DNA of 64,000 nucleotides from Aquiflexum lacus. GTDB taxonomy: Bacteria > Bacteroidota > Bacteroidia > Cytophagales > Cyclobacteriaceae. Every line of letters begins with the position of its first letter. The first letter of the stretch is position 1. The translations under genes were made by a program, and so were the position numbers. The notes under the pieces were generated by a model. It was not told where the DNA came from, did not search any database, and saw nothing but the letters and a program-made list of their open reading frames with translations. Location of the stretch: NCBI RefSeq assembly GCF_015476655.1, contig NZ_JABFHF010000007.1:62001-126000 (forward strand). The letters are read 5' to 3'. Positions 1 through 6,797 of the stretch are shown in pieces.

Positions 1-173
1 AAATTACCCGACACTTCTCCTGCATTGTGCCAAGTGCCGGTATTGGGTTTAAAGTCTGAAAGGGAGTTGATTTGTACGGTCTGTTGGGCAATGAGTCCTG
101 CTTCAGGAAAAAATCCGGTCAGAAGCAGACAAGCAACACAGGTCGCCCAGTTTTTTAAATTAGTTATGGTCAT
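1..173 (-). CDS. N-terminal fragment of a secreted protein (runs off the window)
   Basis: Only the first 57 codons are inside the window. The ATG is at 173-171 on the minus strand. The translation begins with a short polar stretch and a hydrophobic core (ATCVACLLLTGFF), giving a signal peptide that probably ends near residue 29-30 (LIAQ/QT). The mature start contains LSDFKPNTGTWHNAGEVSG. The W..AGEVSG pattern is reminiscent of the 3-keto-disaccharide hydrolase (DUF1080) jelly-roll domain common in this phylum, but too little is visible to assign it. Seen: exported protein. Inferred: possible DUF1080-type protein. Confidence 0.6.
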   Translation of the reverse strand, partial: MTITNLKNWATCVACLLLTGFFPEAGLIAQQTVQINSLSDFKPNTGTWHNAGEVSGN

Positions 174-438
174 TTTTTCAAAATAGGGGGTATGGTATAT
201 TGAAATTTTACTGACCCTAAAGATGCCCCAAAAGGGAGGTTTTTCCAAATGTTTTGGATTGGTTGAGACCTAAAGAGATTAAATTTCTACTAAAAAAATT
301 CCAAGTTAGAGAGGATGGAAATGACAAGAGGTTAAGCTAAATGAATTTATTGGATTTTTTGCTAAGATTACTTTCTGATTGAATACCGGAAGGTTACTTA
401 CTTTTAAGAAACTTCTTAAGATTAAAACGCTATAAAAA

Positions 439-474
439 TAGAAAGACAGGTTAACAAACCTGCCATTCTTTCTA
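439..474 (-). terminator. intrinsic terminator-like hairpin
   Basis: An 8-bp outer stem (TAGAAAGA at 439-446 pairing with TCTTTCTA at 467-474) encloses a 6-bp inner stem (CAGGTT/AACCTG) with a 4-nt loop. Read on the minus strand it is followed directly by TTTTTATAG, the T-run expected of a Rho-independent terminator. It lies 18 nt beyond the stop of the tiny ORF at 492-578. Confidence 0.55.
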
Positions 475-491
475 TGAATAAGCCCTAATGA

Positions 492-578
492 TTATCTATT
501 GTTCTTAAAGATTTTTTCCAAGTCACCAATCATTGTCTCCAATAAATCAATTTTTGAGTAAAATCTTATGTTTCGCAT
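492..578 (-). CDS. tiny ORF, 28 aa, unknown (possible gene remnant)
   Basis: ATG at 578, TAA at 492. The product (MRNIRFYSKIDLLETMIGD followed by LEKIFKNNR) looks like one amphipathic helix with a regular heptad of hydrophobic residues, which is more protein-like than most chance ORFs in this AT-rich DNA. A terminator-like hairpin follows after 18 nt. It may be a real small protein, the C-terminal scrap of a decayed gene, or chance. No family is recognised. Confidence 0.22.
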   Translation of the reverse strand: MRNIRFYSKIDLLETMIGDLEKIFKNNR

Positions 579-954
579 TTTCTCTACAAAGAGAAAAAAA
601 ATTATCCATTTTCAGCCAGTGTCGGTATAATTAATTCACCCAAACAATTCTACCAAATTAAAAGTGTCATTAGCAAAGTGATTTCTCCTCTAAATAAAAT
701 CACTTACTAAAATGTTCACTCGCCTACTCATGGATAATCAAAAAAAATGCTGTTTTCTTTGTAGAATCCTCAATATTACTGATCACTTTTGATCATTATT
801 GTTTTCCTAGTGTCTAAGTCAAATACTTAATTTTGTTATTACAAAGGTGGTCAATGATTTTCGTATCCAGCTTACATTAAGTCCTCTTAATGTTGCATAC
901 ATCCTTGATTTTCTATTTTTTTGGAAGATCCTGGAGGCAGGAATCAGTCATGGA

Positions 955-1110
955 TCAAATTGGTTTTCTACCGCTGATGACTCTAAACAGTACTGCGATT
1001 ATAGCAATGACCAACAGAATGTGAATGATGCCCCCACTGTTGTAGCCTAGGAATCCTACAGCCCAAATGATGACCAATATGACTGCGATAATGTATAGTA
1101 AATTTCCCAT
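955..1110 (-). CDS. lmo0937-family small membrane protein
   Basis: A 51-aa ORF starting at ATG 1110 and ending with TGA at 955-957. The sequence MGNLLYIIAVILVIIWAVGF begins a first membrane span, followed by LGYNSGGIIHILLVIAIIA, a second span, and a short basic tail RVISGRKPI. The W-A-x-G-x-x-G-Y pattern and the HILLVIAIIA second helix match the lmo0937 family of 50-residue two-helix membrane proteins, often induced by stress in Bacteroidetes (family knowledge; exact role unknown). It follows the 103-aa gene at 1216-1527 on the same strand with a 105-bp gap, so co-transcription is possible. Confidence 0.8.
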   Translation of the reverse strand: MGNLLYIIAVILVIIWAVGFLGYNSGGIIHILLVIAIIAVLFRVISGRKPI

Positions 1111-1215
1111 GATTCTGTTTGTTAGATGTGTATGTTTAAATGAATATTGTTTTTTGTTGATTTTTCTACAGTTGCCAAATTATGAAATGCAATGTCCAGT
1201 CACTGGCCTATGAAA

Positions 1216-1527
1216 TCAAAGCAACAAAATCAACAATACAATGACCAAAATCAGAGCCCCAACGGATAAATAAACACCTCCGTTGTTTCTGGTGATTTCT
1301 TTTTTGGTTTCTCTCAACTCCTTTCGAAGTTCTATCCTTTCTGCTTTCGTCAAGGAAGATTTGTCCATTTTCTTAATTTCTTCCAATCTGTTTTTCAGGA
1401 CCTCAATTTCCACAGGGGTCATGGTAGACTCAACTGGTGTTTTTCCCTTGCCGACGGCCAAGACAGGACTCAGAGAAAGTGAAAAGAAAATAAAGACTGT
1501 AACCCAGGTAATTCTTAAGTTTTTCAT
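1216..1527 (-). CDS. small exported protein with coiled coil and C-terminal membrane helix
   Basis: The 103-aa product has a signal peptide (residues 1-24, VTVFIFFSLSLSPVLA), then a highly charged helix-forming stretch (about 37-78, rich in Lys/Glu, VEIEVLKNRLEEIKKMD) and a C-terminal hydrophobic helix (85-103, VYLSVGALILVIVLLILLL). It would sit anchored in the inner membrane with the charged helix in the periplasm. Similar short proteins occur in many Bacteroidetes without known function, often close to lmo0937-type genes as here. The start ATG at 1527 is fixed by the signal peptide. Confidence 0.65.
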   Translation of the reverse strand: MKNLRITWVTVFIFFSLSLSPVLAVGKGKTPVESTMTPVEIEVLKNRLEEIKKMDKSSLTKAERIELRKELRETKKEITRNNGGVYLSVGALILVIVLLILLL

Positions 1528-1802
1528 GTGAGCAGTAAGTTGTTTTGTGCTGGGTGTAATTGACAGCGCTTGATTTGATTACTTTGATTTCCAATCATCA
1601 TAACAATACAAATGTAAGATGATATTCGCCTAAAAATTTTATATAAAATCAGGTACTTATTGTATAAATTACATAAAAAAAGTAGGTTTGAGCATGATGA
1701 AATGCTTTTATTGTTTTTTCTAATCCATTTGGATAATGTCACCTTTTGGCACATCTTTATCCTTGATTTATTAAACAAGTCTTTTTAATTCATAATATTA
1801 CC

Positions 1803-2264
1803 ATGACCAACAATGACATCCTCCGCAGCTTACGTTATACCTTTGATTTTGGAGATGATCAAATGATCGGGCTTTTTGAGTTAGGGGGTAAGGTCGTTAC
1901 CCGTGCTGAAGTGAGTGACTGGTTAAAAAGGGATGAGGATGACGGTTTTAAAGGAATTTACGACAAAGATCTTGCATACTTTCTAAATGGTCTGATCATC
2001 AAGAAAAGAGGAAAAAAAGATGATGCGCTACCTGTTGCTGAAAAAACCCTTACCAATAATATGATCCTCCGAAAACTGAAAATCGCTTTGGAACTTAAGG
2101 ATGAGGATATTTTAGAAATGTTGGAGCGATTGGATATCCACCTCAGCAAGCATGAACTCAGTGCTTTTTTCAGGAAACCCACCCAAAGCCAATACCGACT
2201 TTGCAAAGATCAGGTTTTAAGGAACTTCTTGCGTGGCCTTCAATTAAAGTATAGAGCAGATTAA
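1803..2264 (+). CDS. DUF1456 (YehS-like) family protein
   Basis: A 153-aa protein made of two copies of the about 68-residue DUF1456 unit: residues 2-68 (NDILRSLRYTFDFGDDQMIGLF... LAYFLNGLIIKKRG) and 83-150 (NNMILRKLKIALELKDEDILEML... LRNFLRGLQLKYR). Each repeat has the family pattern of N-x-I-L-R-x-L-x-x-x-L, a middle D/E-rich segment and a final F-L-x-G-L helix. The length matches E. coli YehS. The molecular function is unknown. The gene stands alone; it converges with pcm and is preceded by AT-rich DNA. Confidence 0.9.
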   Translation: MTNNDILRSLRYTFDFGDDQMIGLFELGGKVVTRAEVSDWLKRDEDDGFKGIYDKDLAYFLNGLIIKKRGKKDDALPVAEKTLTNNMILRKLKIALELKDEDILEMLERLDIHLSKHELSAFFRKPTQSQYRLCKDQVLRNFLRGLQLKYRAD

Positions 2265-2428
2265 GTTAATTTTTTTGTTCACTTAGCCGGAATTTTTATA
2301 GATACCTGCATGCCGGGAGGCGGGCGAGATTTATGGATATTTATTTGCTACACTAAAGAAACACAAACGTATCAAGGTCAATAAAATAATGCTTTAGATT
2401 TTTATTCCTGATTTCAGACGACCTAAAC

Positions 2429-3109
2429 CTAATCGTTTCTGGTAAAAGGCACGAAGCGAACTGATCCAAGGTTTGTGGTTTTGACCTTTCCTTTCACCTT
2501 TTCAATTAATATCAATTCCTGAACAGCCCCCTCTTTGCCGACGGGAATCACCATCCTTCCGCCTTCTTTGAGTTGGTCAATAAGTGGTTGTGGAATCTGT
2601 TCGGCAGCAGCAGTTACCAAAATGGCGTCAAACGGTGCCTCAGAAGGCCATCCTTGATAACCATCCCCGATTTTTACAAAAACGTTTTTGTACCCTAATT
2701 TTTCAAGGTCAGCTTTGGCTTTTTTCCCCAGATTCTCTACGATTTCTATGGTAAAAACCTGATCTACGATTTCTGCTAATACCGCAGCCTGATATCCCGA
2801 TCCTGTCCCGATTTCCAATACCTTCATGCCTTTATTGGGCTTGATGATATCTGTCATGTGCGCTACAATATATGGTTGCGAAATGGTCTGCCCATCACCA
2901 ATGGACATAGGCCTATCTTCGTACGCATTGGCTTTTTGCTTTTCGGGAACCAACAAATGCCTTGGAACTTTTCGCATTGCCTCAAGAACCAAAGGATTTT
3001 TTATCCCTCTGTTTTCTATTTGTGACCTGACCATATTTAACCGTTCGGTATGGTATGCGTCAGCTTGAAAGAATGCGATTAGTATCATCATTATCCAGAT
3101 ATGCTTCAT
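2429..3109 (-). CDS. pcm: protein-L-isoaspartate O-methyltransferase, exported form
   Basis: The 226-aa product carries the PCMT family signatures: RxxxPRHLLVPE near residue 50, the DGQTISQPYIVA motif at about 72-83, and the SAM-binding loop VLEIGTGSGYQAAVLAEI at about 97-114, followed by an acidic residue (EIVE) and the GDG.GWP segment. It methylates L-isoaspartyl residues using SAM so that damaged proteins can be repaired. The first 18 residues (IWIMMILIAFFQADA) form a likely signal peptide, so this copy probably acts in the periplasm. That is unusual for the family, although Bacteroidetes often have such versions. It stands alone and converges with the DUF1456 gene. Confidence 0.9.
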   Translation of the reverse strand: MKHIWIMMILIAFFQADAYHTERLNMVRSQIENRGIKNPLVLEAMRKVPRHLLVPEKQKANAYEDRPMSIGDGQTISQPYIVAHMTDIIKPNKGMKVLEIGTGSGYQAAVLAEIVDQVFTIEIVENLGKKAKADLEKLGYKNVFVKIGDGYQGWPSEAPFDAILVTAAAEQIPQPLIDQLKEGGRMVIPVGKEGAVQELILIEKVKGKVKTTNLGSVRFVPFTRND

Positions 3110-3249
3110 TTTTTAATTCAGTTTTTATTCTAAATCAGTATCAATTTAAGGCTTAATTAAAAAGATTACAATTCGAGGTATTTAATCCTCCAATTTTTTA
3201 ATTCATTAAGCCCAACTCCCATTCTTTCTAACTTCCAATCTTTTAATTA

Positions 3250-3265
3250 CATGACAAAAGTCACC
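3250..3265 (+). promoter_or_regulatory. candidate CRP/FNR-type operator
   Basis: The site CATGACAAAAGTCACC has the core TGA-N6-TCA and differs little from the operator ahead of nrfH (CATGACAAAAATCATG at 13483-13498). A TTG at 3266-3268 and a -7-like TCTATTTG at 3286-3293 follow. The operator centre lies about 36 bp ahead of the end of the -7 element, consistent with an activator bound near -41. The promoter would drive the 597-aa gene and its ScdA_N-like partner. Confidence 0.5.
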
Positions 3266-3371
3266 TTGTTTAATGAGTTATGCTTTCTATTTGCAATCAA
3301 ATAGAGGATAGTTTTGTCAACTAATATATATTCTACGCAATAGGAGACCAAAACACTAATTCTTGTAAACA

Positions 3372-5165
3372 ATGATTGCCACTCAAAACACACTACATAA
3401 ATTCCATATCCCTGTAATGGGTTTAGGATTTACCGTTGACTCTCCGATAAAAATTGCCAAGTATGGTATTTCTTCTGCCGTATCCATAATGGATGATCAC
3501 TTATTGGAAGATATGAGACGGATTTATAGTAGAAAACTAAATATTCCTTATCTATACATTGATGAAAAAGAGGAAGATTACAGAGCAAAAAGAGTAAAAG
3601 CATACTTGAACCTCCTTCATCAGGCAGTTGAAAATCAAATACAGGAACTCAAAAATCAGAATTTTGATAGCGATTTGGAAATCAATCAATACTTTGAATT
3701 GTTGCCAGAGGAGCATGATTTATATCAATTATATAAAAAACTTTCCTATGTGACTGATTCTGAGAGGGTCCAATTTGAGAATACTTTAAGGGAAAACATT
3801 ATTCCAGGAAGTATTGATGTCAATATCATGACTAAAGTGGATAAAATCAATCATGATTCTAAAGGCAATGAATTACCAAGGGAATACTCTGACGCGCTAT
3901 CAGCTTTGAGAGGTTTTGCAGAAAGTAATCTCAACAGTGCTGTGGTTTTTTCAGCTGGATTGAATCCCGCATTGTATAGTTATATCGAACAATTCCCCGA
4001 TTTTTTTCCTGATGCGAACGGAAACATCAAAAAAAGAATAATCCTCAAAGTTTCAGATTATAGGTCAGCATTGATCCAAGGCAGGTTTTTGGCAAAAAAA
4101 GGAATATGGATATCAGAATTCAGAATAGAATCAGGTTTGAATTGTGGAGGCCATGCATTTGCGACCGATGGATTTTTGGTTGGTCCCATTTTGGAAGAAT
4201 TCAAGGCAAATAGGGAAAGCTTAAAAGAAACCTTATTGACCGGATGCCAACAGGCTTTGCAGCAAAAAGACCTGCCATTGCTGCCGGAAAACATCAAACC
4301 TAAGATTACTTACCAAGGAGGAATTGGTAATGCAGAAGAAAACAGTTTTCTGATGGATTATTATCAATTGGATGGAACAGGTTGGGGAAGTCCCTTTCTT
4401 TTGGTTCCCGAAGCTACAAGTGTGGATAAAGATACTTTGGACAGATTGGTCAAATCCAAAAAATCCGATTATTACCTCAGCCATGCTTCACCACTTGGGG
4501 TGCCTTTCAATAACCTGAGAATCAGTAGCGGCGAAGAGCAGCGAATCGCCAGAATTGAAAAAAACAGGCCAGGAAGTCCCTGCTATAAGAAGTTTCTGAC
4601 TTTCAGCAAAGAGTTCTCTGATAAAGCCATCTGTACAGCATCGAGGGAATACCAAAATCTTAAGGCCAAACAATATCAAGCAGGGGAAACTACGGAAATG
4701 GAGTTGAATGAAGTACTTGTAAAGGACTGCCTTTGTGAAGGGCTTAGTGCGCCTGCAATATTGAATGCAGGAGAAACACCCCGTCGAAATCTGTCTGCTG
4801 TGACGATTTGTCCGGGGCCTAATTTGGCTTATTTTAAAGGTGTCTTTAGCCTCAAAGAAATGGTGGGACACATCTATGGGAAACTCAACATTAATTTAGA
4901 TACCGAAAGACCCCATGTGTTTGTCAAAGAACTGCAATTGTACATGCAGTACTTGAAATCTGAGATGGAAAAAGCACTTCCAGAAAACAGTAAGAAGTTT
5001 GAAACTTATGTTGAGAAATTCCAAAAGAACCTTGAATCAGGAATACAGTACTACAACGAACTTACCAATGCGGTGACTATAGGAAAAGAAGATGTCACCA
5101 AAAAAATGAAAGACCAATTGAATGCCATTCTCCTCGAGATTCATGGGACGGCTTCTATTGTCTGA
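3372..5165 (+). CDS. unknown 597-aa protein, nitronate-monooxygenase-like TIM barrel suspected
   Basis: I do not recognise a characterised family. The N-terminus (PVMGLGFTVDSPIKIAKYGI then SSAVSIMDDHLLEDMR, residues 14-49) resembles the opening strand-loop of FMN-dependent TIM barrels such as nitronate monooxygenase. Later segments fit a barrel of that kind: SGLNCGGHAF (255-263), ITYQGGIGN (312-320) and QLDGTGWGSPFLLVPEA (332-348). The C-terminal third has five cysteines (404, 421, 453, 455, 480) that could hold a metal or Fe-S centre. It is 21 bp ahead of a ScdA_N-like gene and has an upstream operator resembling that of nrfH, which suggests a role in anaerobic or nitrosative metabolism (inference). 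No signal peptide, so cytoplasmic. Confidence 0.7.
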   Translation: MIATQNTLHKFHIPVMGLGFTVDSPIKIAKYGISSAVSIMDDHLLEDMRRIYSRKLNIPYLYIDEKEEDYRAKRVKAYLNLLHQAVENQIQELKNQNFDSDLEINQYFELLPEEHDLYQLYKKLSYVTDSERVQFENTLRENIIPGSIDVNIMTKVDKINHDSKGNELPREYSDALSALRGFAESNLNSAVVFSAGLNPALYSYIEQFPDFFPDANGNIKKRIILKVSDYRSALIQGRFLAKKGIWISEFRIESGLNCGGHAFATDGFLVGPILEEFKANRESLKETLLTGCQQALQQKDLPLLPENIKPKITYQGGIGNAEENSFLMDYYQLDGTGWGSPFLLVPEATSVDKDTLDRLVKSKKSDYYLSHASPLGVPFNNLRISSGEEQRIARIEKNRPGSPCYKKFLTFSKEFSDKAICTASREYQNLKAKQYQAGETTEMELNEVLVKDCLCEGLSAPAILNAGETPRRNLSAVTICPGPNLAYFKGVFSLKEMVGHIYGKLNINLDTERPHVFVKELQLYMQYLKSEMEKALPENSKKFETYVEKFQKNLESGIQYYNELTNAVTIGKEDVTKKMKDQLNAILLEIHGTASIV

Positions 5166-5186
5166 TCAACTTAAATCCACACTAAG

Positions 5187-5405
5187 ATGAAAAATTTCGA
5201 AGATTTTACCGTAAATGAAATTATAAAGGCAGACTTCCGGGCAGCAACGGTATTCAGAAAATTTGGGATTGATCCGGTTTTGAACAAGTCAAAGACTATC
5301 CAAGATGTCTGTTTTCATTTCCAACTGGATTCGGAAATGATTTTGGATGAAATTATTGAACAAATGGAAGTAAAGGTACCAATGCCTGTTCAGATGATTG
5401 CGTAA
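5187..5405 (+). CDS. stand-alone ScdA_N/DUF542-like small protein
   Basis: The 72-aa product matches the N-terminal domain of ScdA/YtfE/RIC di-iron repair proteins: VNEIIKADFRAATVFRKFGID at residues 9-29 corresponds to the family pattern V..IV......A.VF.K.GID, and the tail TIQDVCFHFQLD fits L.EAC....LD. The diagnostic FCCGG after GID is replaced here by PVLNK, so the usual cysteine pair is missing and the haemerythrin-like domain is absent. DUF1858 has a related fold and is an alternative label. It is 21 bp behind the 597-aa gene and probably co-transcribed; a partner or sensing role is inference. Confidence 0.7.
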   Translation: MKNFEDFTVNEIIKADFRAATVFRKFGIDPVLNKSKTIQDVCFHFQLDSEMILDEIIEQMEVKVPMPVQMIA

Positions 5406-5423
5406 AGAAGCTTTGCATAGTGT

Positions 5424-6215
5424 TTATTTACCTAGTTTCAGTATCCTCAATGCCCCTCTAATTACGATAATAAATACAATCATGCCCACAACTAAATCCG
5501 GATATCCTGATTGAAGCCAATTGACCAATACCCCGGCAATGATTACTCCAATATTGATGACAATATCATTGGAAGTGAAGATCATGCTGGCCTGCATGTG
5601 GGCCTCATCGCTTTTTGCTTTTTGTAAAAGATAAAGTGAAAAAGCATTGGCGATCAAAGCCAAAATTGATACGATGATCATGGTAGAAAAATCCGGCATT
5701 AATTCGGTTCCAACAAACCTTCGGATAATTTCGGTTAATCCGATTGTAGCCAGAATAATCTGAAAATAGCCTGCTATGCGTGCAATTTTCTTTTTCAAAA
5801 AGATACTGCCACCTACTGCAAAAAGACTGATTGCATAAACAAAGGCATCTGCCAACATGTCCAAACTGTCAGCCACCAGTCCCATTGATTTGGAAATAAT
5901 CCCTGTAGTAATTTCAATGAGGAAAAAAGAAAAATTGATCAGCAGAACCGCCCAAAGCATTTTCTTTTGTTGGACTTGGGAATTAAATGAGGTGATTGAT
6001 GATTCTTCTGATGATTCTAAGGTATCACCTAGGTTCAAGGAGCCTATCAAACTTTGGATTTCCGAAATGCCGGCTTCGTGATAGATTGTCAATTTTCGTT
6101 CATTTAAATCAAACTCAAGGTTTTTGATTGATTCTTGATCTGCTAATTTCAACCTTAATAAATTTTCCTCAGAGGGACAGTCCATCTGTGAAATTTTAAA
6201 AACTGATTTATTCAT
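5424..6215 (-). CDS. HMA-like domain fused to cation diffusion facilitator transporter
   Basis: The 263-aa protein starts with a heavy-metal-associated-like ferredoxin fold (residues 4-60) that has a single MDCPSEEN motif rather than CxxC. A CDF membrane domain follows (from about 86) with six predicted helices. Metal-site residues are visible in helix 2 (ADSLDMLADA; D119 and D123) and helix 5 (SNDIVINIGV). The C-terminal cytoplasmic domain of classical CDF proteins is missing; the protein ends soon after TM6. It would export a divalent metal such as Zn or Fe in exchange for protons (family knowledge; metal unknown). Divergent from the Rrf2 regulator with a shared 135-bp promoter region. Confidence 0.85.
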   Translation of the reverse strand: MNKSVFKISQMDCPSEENLLRLKLADQESIKNLEFDLNERKLTIYHEAGISEIQSLIGSLNLGDTLESSEESSITSFNSQVQQKKMLWAVLLINFSFFLIEITTGIISKSMGLVADSLDMLADAFVYAISLFAVGGSIFLKKKIARIAGYFQIILATIGLTEIIRRFVGTELMPDFSTMIIVSILALIANAFSLYLLQKAKSDEAHMQASMIFTSNDIVINIGVIIAGVLVNWLQSGYPDLVVGMIVFIIVIRGALRILKLGK

Positions 6216-6301
6216 AACCTAAGATATGTCTCAAATTGTAAAACTTTAAAAAAAATTTAAACAAAAATAGCTTTGTCTTTGTATCATTTAATACGGATAG
6301 A

Positions 6302-6319
6302 AAGATGATAATATCTTTA
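6302..6319 (+). promoter_or_regulatory. candidate Rrf2 autoregulatory operator over the -7 element
   Basis: AAGAT (6302-6306), six bases, then ATCTT (6313-6317) make a 16-bp palindrome that overlaps a -7-like TATCTTTA at 6312-6319, some 31 bp ahead of the rrf2 ATG. The half-site AAGAT(G) resembles the conserved NsrR half-site of proteobacteria. A repressor bound here would block its own promoter and perhaps the divergent CDF gene (inference). Confidence 0.4.
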
Positions 6320-6350
6320 TTTACGGACTTGTTTACCTCAAAAAAAAATT

Positions 6351-6788
6351 ATGTTCTCTAAAGCTTGTCAATACGGAATCAAATCAGTGATATATATCTG
6401 GAAACAAAGTCAGATTGGCCATAAAGTAGGTGCTAAAGAAATAGCGGCCTTTGTTGATGCACCAGAACCATTTACTGCAAAAGTTCTCCAAGAACTTGTC
6501 AGAAAGAAAATAATCGGTTCGCAAAAAGGACCCATGGGTGGCTTTTATGTAGGAAAAGAACATGAGAACTTTACTTTAAAGGATTTGGTGGTTGTCATTG
6601 ACGGGGATCATCTTTTTTCAGGATGTGGTCTGGGACTGAAACAATGTTCGGAAGATAACCCATGTCCCTTGCACCATGAAATCAAAAAAATAAGGCTTGA
6701 TCTGACCCAAATGCTTACTCAAAAAAGCATTAAACAACTCGCAGAAGAAGTTGAAAGTGGGGAAACTGTACTTTCAAGATTAGTTTAA
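6351..6788 (+). CDS. Rrf2-family transcriptional regulator with three-cysteine cluster motif
   Basis: The 145-aa product has the Rrf2 winged-helix architecture: MFSKACQYGIKSVIYI at the start, the recognition helix region PEPFTAKVLQELVRKKII (39-55), and the wing with GPMGGFYV. Cysteines 92, 99 and 105 (CGLGLKQCSEDNPC) have the spacing seen in the Fe-S cluster sensors NsrR and IscR. It therefore probably binds a [2Fe-2S] or [4Fe-4S] cluster and senses NO, oxygen or iron status. Its closeness to nrfHA and to a ScdA_N-like gene points to NO sensing (inference). A palindrome over its own promoter suggests autorepression. Confidence 0.88.
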   Translation: MFSKACQYGIKSVIYIWKQSQIGHKVGAKEIAAFVDAPEPFTAKVLQELVRKKIIGSQKGPMGGFYVGKEHENFTLKDLVVVIDGDHLFSGCGLGLKQCSEDNPCPLHHEIKKIRLDLTQMLTQKSIKQLAEEVESGETVLSRLV

Positions 6789-6797
6789 TTAAGGTCA

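Larger units (their letters stand above)
174..954. other. gene-poor intergenic region with two hairpins
   Basis: This 780-bp AT-rich stretch holds no convincing long gene. It contains a strong hairpin at 439-474, a 28-codon ORF on the minus strand (492-578), and a second hairpin whose perfect 9-bp arms lie at 676-684 and 697-705. The arrangement of a minus-strand ORF directly ahead of a terminator-like hairpin suggests a minus-strand transcript ending here, either from the small membrane-protein genes at 955-1527 or from a short independent RNA. Confidence 0.5.

Noticed and set aside
847-1050. 67-codon ORF on the plus strand
   Set aside because: It lies opposite the convincing lmo0937-family gene (955-1110, minus) and its product has no protein-like pattern.
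1524-1778. 84-codon minus-strand ORF
   Set aside because: Overlaps the start of the 103-aa gene, Cys/Ile/Lys-rich AT-driven translation, no signal or domain; it covers promoter DNA.
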